Source: Hydractinia symbiolongicarpus (Eukaryota > Cnidaria > Hydrozoa > Anthoathecata > Hydractiniidae). Taken from it: a DNA stretch of 64,000 nt. The stretch lies in assembly GCF_029227915.1 (NCBI RefSeq), contig NC_079882.1:3906001-3970000 (forward strand). Reading direction: 5' to 3'. The translations under genes and the position numbers were made by a program. Positions 59,601 to 64,000 of the stretch are shown one piece after another (within the stretch, counting starts at the first letter, position 1; each line of letters opens with the position of its first letter). Under the pieces are notes generated by a model. It was given only the letters and a program-made list of their open reading frames with translations. It had not been told where the DNA came from and made no database searches.

Positions 59601-61501
59601 TGGTCCCACGAAATTTTCGATTTTTTTTATTCGTTCTTTGGATTCTCCGCTATTCAATTAGTATAAAGTTTTTATTCTTTTCTCGAAAAATTGTTTATTG
59701 ATCTTTTAATCAATGCGCAAAGATTGTCTTTTTATTAAGAACCTTTTGCTGTGAGGTCATAATTGGCGATGTTAGTTTCGAGAGAGAGAGAGATAGAGAG
59801 AGAGAGAAAAAGAAAAAGAAAAAGGAAAGCTGGATACTCAGATCACATATATGAACACAGACACAGCGAAGAAGAATTAGAGTATGATATTATTGAAGAA
59901 GAAAACAATTTTGGAGAAGATGAGGACGGTGATAATGAGATGGAAACCTTTGATGAGCTTTTTACATGCACATGACTGCAACTTTTTTTAATTCGAGACC
60001 ACTAAATAAGATGATAATAAAAACATTGTAACTGAGAGAGAAACGATATTTTTAGTAAAACATTGGGAAAGTTTTCGTGCTGGGAGAAACGAATGGTGCA
60101 AGTGCGATAACTGCATTAACAGACAAACAATTCCAAGGTATATGTGCTTAAACATATTTTTTTTAGATATAATTAAGCTACATAATGTATAACTGAGAAT
60201 GAGGATTTCAAGCAACTTTGTCTCGTTTTAATATGCTTACACGAGACAAGAGGGAAATTTCTGCAAGACACACCTACAAACAAATCTTTTCGGTTTGCTG
60301 CTTACAAGCAATTCATTTGGTAAGTTTTCTAACGACTTGGAAAAGGCAATCGCTGAGTTATACCGTCGCGTGTTGTGTGGAAAATAAGACAAGTTAGTCT
60401 ATGTCCCTTACTCAAAAGAATAAATACAAAAATATATATATGTGATTATAATTATAGAAAATAAAATAAATATTTCTAATTATGAAATTACGATCTTGGA
60501 TTCTCTAGAATATCATTCTATTTGCTGAATTGTCTTAACACACAAAAAATCATTCGCCAACTATGACGTCACGGCTATTTAAACAGGATTGTAAAAAAGG
60601 GCCGAATAAGAGAAAAAAACAAGTTTTTTTTTAAAAGTTTTTTATAATAATAAATAAAACATTTCCGATAAAATAAGATGAAATTATTTTTTTTGATTTT
60701 TCGTAGGACCACTCCTTTAATAACATTTGCACCTATTTAACAGAATCACACCATATTTTGGTAACATTTGAATTTTTAAAGTAGTTTTTACTTATTTTCT
60801 ACGTGTTCTTTTTAGATCTTTTTGAGCACTGAACTCATTACAGTCGTACAGGACATCCTTTTCTACCCCCGTCCCCCTTGTCTTTTTATCTTTTCGACTT
60901 CACAACCTCCGGTGTGCTCCAGCATCACTTAGTTTGTCTTTTATTTTATATTTATTTATGCTCTTATCTGTAAGATTTTGTTGTACAAAATATAAGTTTA
61001 CCGCACATCAATGTGCATGTGGTATATGACTATGTATGTAGATTCCCTTGGAGGTCACTTACCTAGCACGATCAAGAAAATTTCACTATTACCATTATGA
61101 AACGTAATGTTTGAATTTATTTGTGTCCGAAGAGGAGATTGGCAATACGCGAAAGGGGGGGTTACCCAAGAAGGAATTACGTATAAAGGGTCACTAAAAC
61201 AAAAAAATTAAAAATTGTATGCGAGGACACAGCATCCCATAGAGTAATTACAAAATTTTTTGAAGAGAGTAGATAATGAAATCAAAAATGTCAATGTTTT
61301 AACATACTAAAACATTGTAAGAACATTCTCTGAGATGCGTATGTGTGGATGGATGTAGCGTTTTATAATTTGTATCGAAGAAAAAGCAGAAAAGCGTACC
61401 TTTAGCACATTTCATTTTTTTAGAATCCTGGTTTTGACTTCAGTAAAGCAGAAGTTAGTGGAAATTTCCAAGGTGGAGGGCCGCAATTTTATAAAAGATA
61501 A
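53640..61501 (+). CDS. NUDCD2: NudC domain-containing protein 2, 4 coding exons
   Basis: Exons 53640-53828, 58393-58441, 58527-58681 and 61424-61501 give 156 aa, essentially the length of the human protein (157). The CS (p23/alpha-crystallin-like) domain begins at TEWGNWGQTIEDVLIEI and runs through EDKKLLRIILPKSHKDASNC. The C-terminal end NPGFDFSKAEVSGNF matches the family signature NPGFDFSGAEISGN. The product is a small co-chaperone linked to LIS1/dynein and HSP90 clients. The ATG lies 305 bp from the LARS1 ATG on the other strand. Introns are 4.56 kb, 85 bp and 2.74 kb; the first holds a repeat element (54130-54905) and the third a TTAA transposon (59596-60716). Confidence 0.95.
54130..54905. 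mobile_element. Repeat element with inverted ends and 62-bp tandem core in NUDCD2 intron 1
   Basis: The left part has CGGATTATGAACGCTG (about 54220) and the right end has CAGCGTTCATAATCCG (about 54878), an inverted match. Between them, 54551-54825 holds four tandem units of about 62 bp with GCCTGCC(C)TGATTATGTT and ATACATAAGC. The phrase (G)ATTATG recurs more than ten times. Confidence 0.7.
55240..58392. other. NUDCD2 intron 1, 3' part
   Basis: AT-rich intron with long T and A runs; no exon, TIR pair or protein signature was seen. Confidence 0.5.
59596..60716 (+). mobile_element. TTAA-flanked DNA transposon with P2X7-like cysteine motif
   Basis: The element is bounded by inverted repeats beginning AGGAGTGGTCC(C/T)ACGAAA, each followed outward by TTAA (59592-59595 and 60717-60720), the target duplication expected of piggyBac or Kolobok types. 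Inside, on the plus strand, are an acidic frame (59763-59975) and a spliced-looking exon (60056-60137). It lies in the third intron of NUDCD2. No transposase was seen in its 1.1 kb, so it is non-autonomous. Confidence 0.75.
59763..60137 (+). CDS. Transposon-borne protein: basic/acidic leader plus P2X7-type WCxCxxC motif
   Basis: The frame at 59763-59975 encodes a run of Arg/Glu/Lys repeats, then an acidic stretch (SEEELEYDIIEEENN). Downstream, an AG acceptor at 60055 opens a frame reading HWESFRAGRNEWCKCDNC and ending at an AG|GTATAT site (60137). WCKCDNC matches the WCxCxxC zinc-ligand motif of the P2X7 receptor cytoplasmic domain (VWCQCGSC in human P2X7), a domain known from memory to occur in many stand-alone cnidarian proteins. 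How the two parts are joined is not clear; the first frame has its own stop. The remaining cysteines of the full domain are absent before the TIR, so this is a truncated copy. Confidence 0.45.
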
Positions 61502-61919
61502 GTCAAATGTAGGTGGTACAACATTGGTTCGTAAAGATCTGTGTTGCTAAAGGAAAGAATTGAAAATTCAAAGACAGTTGTTCTATACGTTTGAAGAGAA
61601 TGAAGAATGAATGAAGAGTTGAGTTGTGTGGGATCTGAAGCAAAGACCTTCAAAAACGTCAGATGCAAACGAGAACTTATTTAAAGCTTTATTTTTCAGC
61701 AGGTTTTTTAGATTGAAAATCCGGAATAATATTTCTAACTGTAATATACATTGTACGTTTTTGTTAAGCTGACTAGAATGGAAGGTTGCGATACAAACAA
61801 TTTATTTGGTATTGTATTTTAAGTCGCTTCCTTTGAACACTAGAAATCAATCAACCACCCTGGTTTGACTTTAAGTGCAATTTAGCTCAAAAATGTTGCT
61901 GATCAGGAAAAGCATACCA

Positions 61920-61942
61920 ATAAAGGTTTATATTTTTTATTT
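61920..61942. terminator. Poly(A) signals of convergent NUDCD2 and the nuclear receptor
   Basis: AATAAA at 61920-61925 on the plus strand (419 bp after the NUDCD2 stop) and TTTATT at 61937-61942 (AATAAA on the minus strand, 367 bp after the receptor stop). Candidates by motif and position. Confidence 0.4.
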
Positions 61943-62308
61943 TCTTGACAGGATATTTCAAAAATCATAAATATATGTAAATATAGTTTTTAACAGATTT
62001 AGTACTATTTTCTGTAGAAATTCACGTGAGAGAGGAGATACAAGTCGGTAAAAATATAAAGTGTATTTTAAAAACAGTAGTATAAGTCTAAAGGTTTTAC
62101 GGTGATAGGATGAAGAGAATGGTTTTCAAAGCCACCTAAAGGTGGGGGGATGCCTTCCTCTTGTTTACGTCAACTCTATGCACGTGATGGTAATGTTTAC
62201 AACATAACCTTCGGGTTGTGTTAAATTAGTTTAAAAAGAATCTGCTAAAATGAGATATATACAGTTTTTATATATATTTACAATAAGTTTAAGCGCAATG
62301 TTTTCGTT

Positions 62309-63922
62309 TTAAAGATGCGGCGATCTCGTTGTTTTCACAGTTAAAACCTTTTGTATGATAAATTCTATTGAGGTTTGTCTCAATATGGGTGCAAAAAATG
62401 TCTGTGTCACTTCCATCTTATGCAGATTATTAACGCAATCTAAGACAAGCAAAATTCTGTCTCGTATATTTTCTCCGTTTTCTTGTCTTGAAGTCTCGGT
62501 TAATATTTTCTCTAAAGATGATTGTGATCTCAAGCATGTTTGGAGAATAAAGTCCTTGTCTATTGATCCAGGAATATCTAAAAAACAAAGTAAAATATTA
62601 TATTTCTGCGCGCTTTTTCAATCACAAAGGATATAGCTAGGCGTACATTAACGTGCTGTTCGTGTGAATAAATACAAAAACTTGGCGTGGAGTTCACTTC
62701 ACGAAACTGCTTTTCCAGCCGTTTGGAATCATTGCGTGAGGTTGTTACTCGAATTAAAATGATAAAACACGATTTTTTCGTTTTTTAGACATCAATTTAT
62801 TGAACGGTGTTTTTTCGTTTTAAAATAAAGTTATGAAAACGCGTGGCAAGATCGCTAGGGTGATATGTTTTCTTTTTTTTAAAGAATTTTAAGGTGTAAT
62901 TTTTTTTTTACCTTTGTCGAACAATGTTATGATCTTCATATAATCATAAACTTCCTTTGAAAGCTTCAAGTTCAAACTTCCATTCATTACGACGTCCTTT
63001 AACTTCACAAATGTACTCCATCGTAGAGGTGGCGGATTATTGCGAGCATTCTCGTTATTTTGACTCGAGTTTGCCAAAAACAACATGGTAGACACTGGAA
63101 ACATGGAAGAGTATTGCGCTATTCCAAGAATAAATAGCGAGTACCACTTATTTAATAACAAATTAAACTGGTCGATATGATGAAGTTGTTGGAAACAGGA
63201 AAGTCCTTGCACCCAGTCCAGCGTAGCAAATAACAACCTTGTCGACATTTCGTATAGATATCCAACATCGGTGGTTGATATACTAGGAGGTTCGAGTTTG
63301 AATAACTTGTTTCCCGTCAAGATATGCAGTTGTTTTAACTCTTGCTGTCTCGTGTCGACGTCCTTACTGCCACTTACACTCTCGACGTCAACAATAGTGT
63401 CGACGTTATCGGATTGTTGATAGCCTTGTTTAAATTTTTCTAAAGGTGGAGCGAACACATCCGACTCTATGTTTTCTTGCGTCGTCTGTAAATTCGGAGA
63501 GTTTTCCTTTTTAAATGTTACGTTGGAAGATATTGATTTTGACTCAAATGCAGAGGATTCAGTTGCGTCTTGAGATAATGTTGGACTTTTTTGACTGCTT
63601 TCAGAGGTGCTTGCAAATCTTTCCATCGTGTTAGCATCGTTTCGAAAATGTTTGTATTCGTTCGATGAAGGTGCAAGGTTAAGAGGTGGTGAATTGGAAG
63701 TTGAAGTTTTTAACATTTTCTTTGGGGGGTCTTCTTCACTTTCATCAGAACTTGTCTGGTAATCCAAGCCTATTGTTTTGTTTTTTTCCCTGCCATGACG
63801 ACCAGATGGTGACGGAATCATTAACGGTTTTCGTTCACATTGAACCGCTAAAAAATAAATAAAACAATATGTCATGTTTAAAATCATTGAAATTATAAAA
63901 TCTATATCTTTGCCAACTTACA
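62309..63922 (-). CDS. Nuclear receptor, NR2C (TR2/TR4)-like, 3' part
   Basis: Exon 62912-63847 (phase 1 in, phase 1 out) begins with VQCERKP, the conserved segment just after the DNA-binding domain in TR2/TR4. A serine-rich hinge follows, then the ligand-binding domain with LLFATLDWVQGLSCFQQL and LFILGIAQYSSMFPVSTML. The last exon 62309-62577 completes the LBD (FDKDIPGSIDKDF, QTFFAPILRQTSIEFII) and ends at TAA. A short upstream piece ending at a perfect GTAAGT donor (exon end 63922) is in phase and reads KCCFLRCQVRKKL, but it matches the expected end of the second zinc finger poorly, so this part is uncertain. The DNA-binding domain proper lies beyond the right edge. Convergent with NUDCD2. 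Confidence 0.88.
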
Positions 63923-64000
63923 CAACTTTTTACGAACCTGGCAACGAAGGAAACAACATTTTCTTCGCATAAGAAAAGCAGGAGAAACTTTTTAATGCTG

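Noticed and set aside
59988-60215. Minus-strand frame inside the TTAA element
   Set aside because: Shadow of the plus-strand sequence carrying the WCKCDNC motif; no features of its own.

Overview
The window is nuclear DNA of an invertebrate animal, most likely a cnidarian and possibly a hydrozoan. The evidence is its AT-rich base composition, many short exons with GT-AG introns, small non-autonomous transposons scattered through introns, and gene families known to be expanded in cnidarians (class C GPCRs, a P2X7-like cysteine motif in a transposon). The species cannot be named from sequence alone. No bacterial-type operon, CRISPR array, rRNA or intact tRNA gene was seen. All exon chains below were built by hand from splice sites, reading phase and remembered protein families; no search was run.

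Layout. (1) 0-28.2 kb, minus strand: a secreted or membrane ectodomain gene of unrecognised family with 12 coding exons (15375-28177), and further downstream on the same strand a second copy of its four-exon module (91-2958) with the same intron phases. The space between and around them is full of mobile DNA: tandem Helitron-like elements (553-1007), a broken expanded-family gene (7402-9149), a broken hAT transposase (10864-12105) and hairpin-rich repeats. (2) 30.5-53.3 kb, minus strand: cytosolic leucyl-tRNA synthetase (LARS1), 28 coding exons over 22.8 kb, including a 6-nt first coding segment, a 17-nt microexon and a probable GC-AG intron. Its 9.35-kb intron 26 holds two intronless class C GPCR genes in convergent orientation (32696-35527 plus, 37069-39663 minus). 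(3) 53.6-61.5 kb, plus strand: NUDCD2, four coding exons, divergent from LARS1 across about 300 bp that probably forms a bidirectional promoter. One of its introns carries a TTAA-flanked transposon with a P2X7-like cysteine motif. (4) 62.3-64.0 kb, minus strand: the 3' part of a nuclear receptor of the NR2C (TR2/TR4) type, convergent with NUDCD2 and continuing past the right edge.

How the genes relate: LARS1 charges tRNA-Leu and NUDCD2 is a small CS-domain co-chaperone; both are housekeeping genes and could share promoter control. The nested GPCRs keep several residues used for amino-acid binding in metabotropic glutamate receptors, so they may be amino-acid-type receptors, but the ligand is unknown. 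The most unusual items are the GPCR pair nested in LARS1, the duplicated ectodomain module, the head-to-tail Helitron array and the P2X7-motif transposon.
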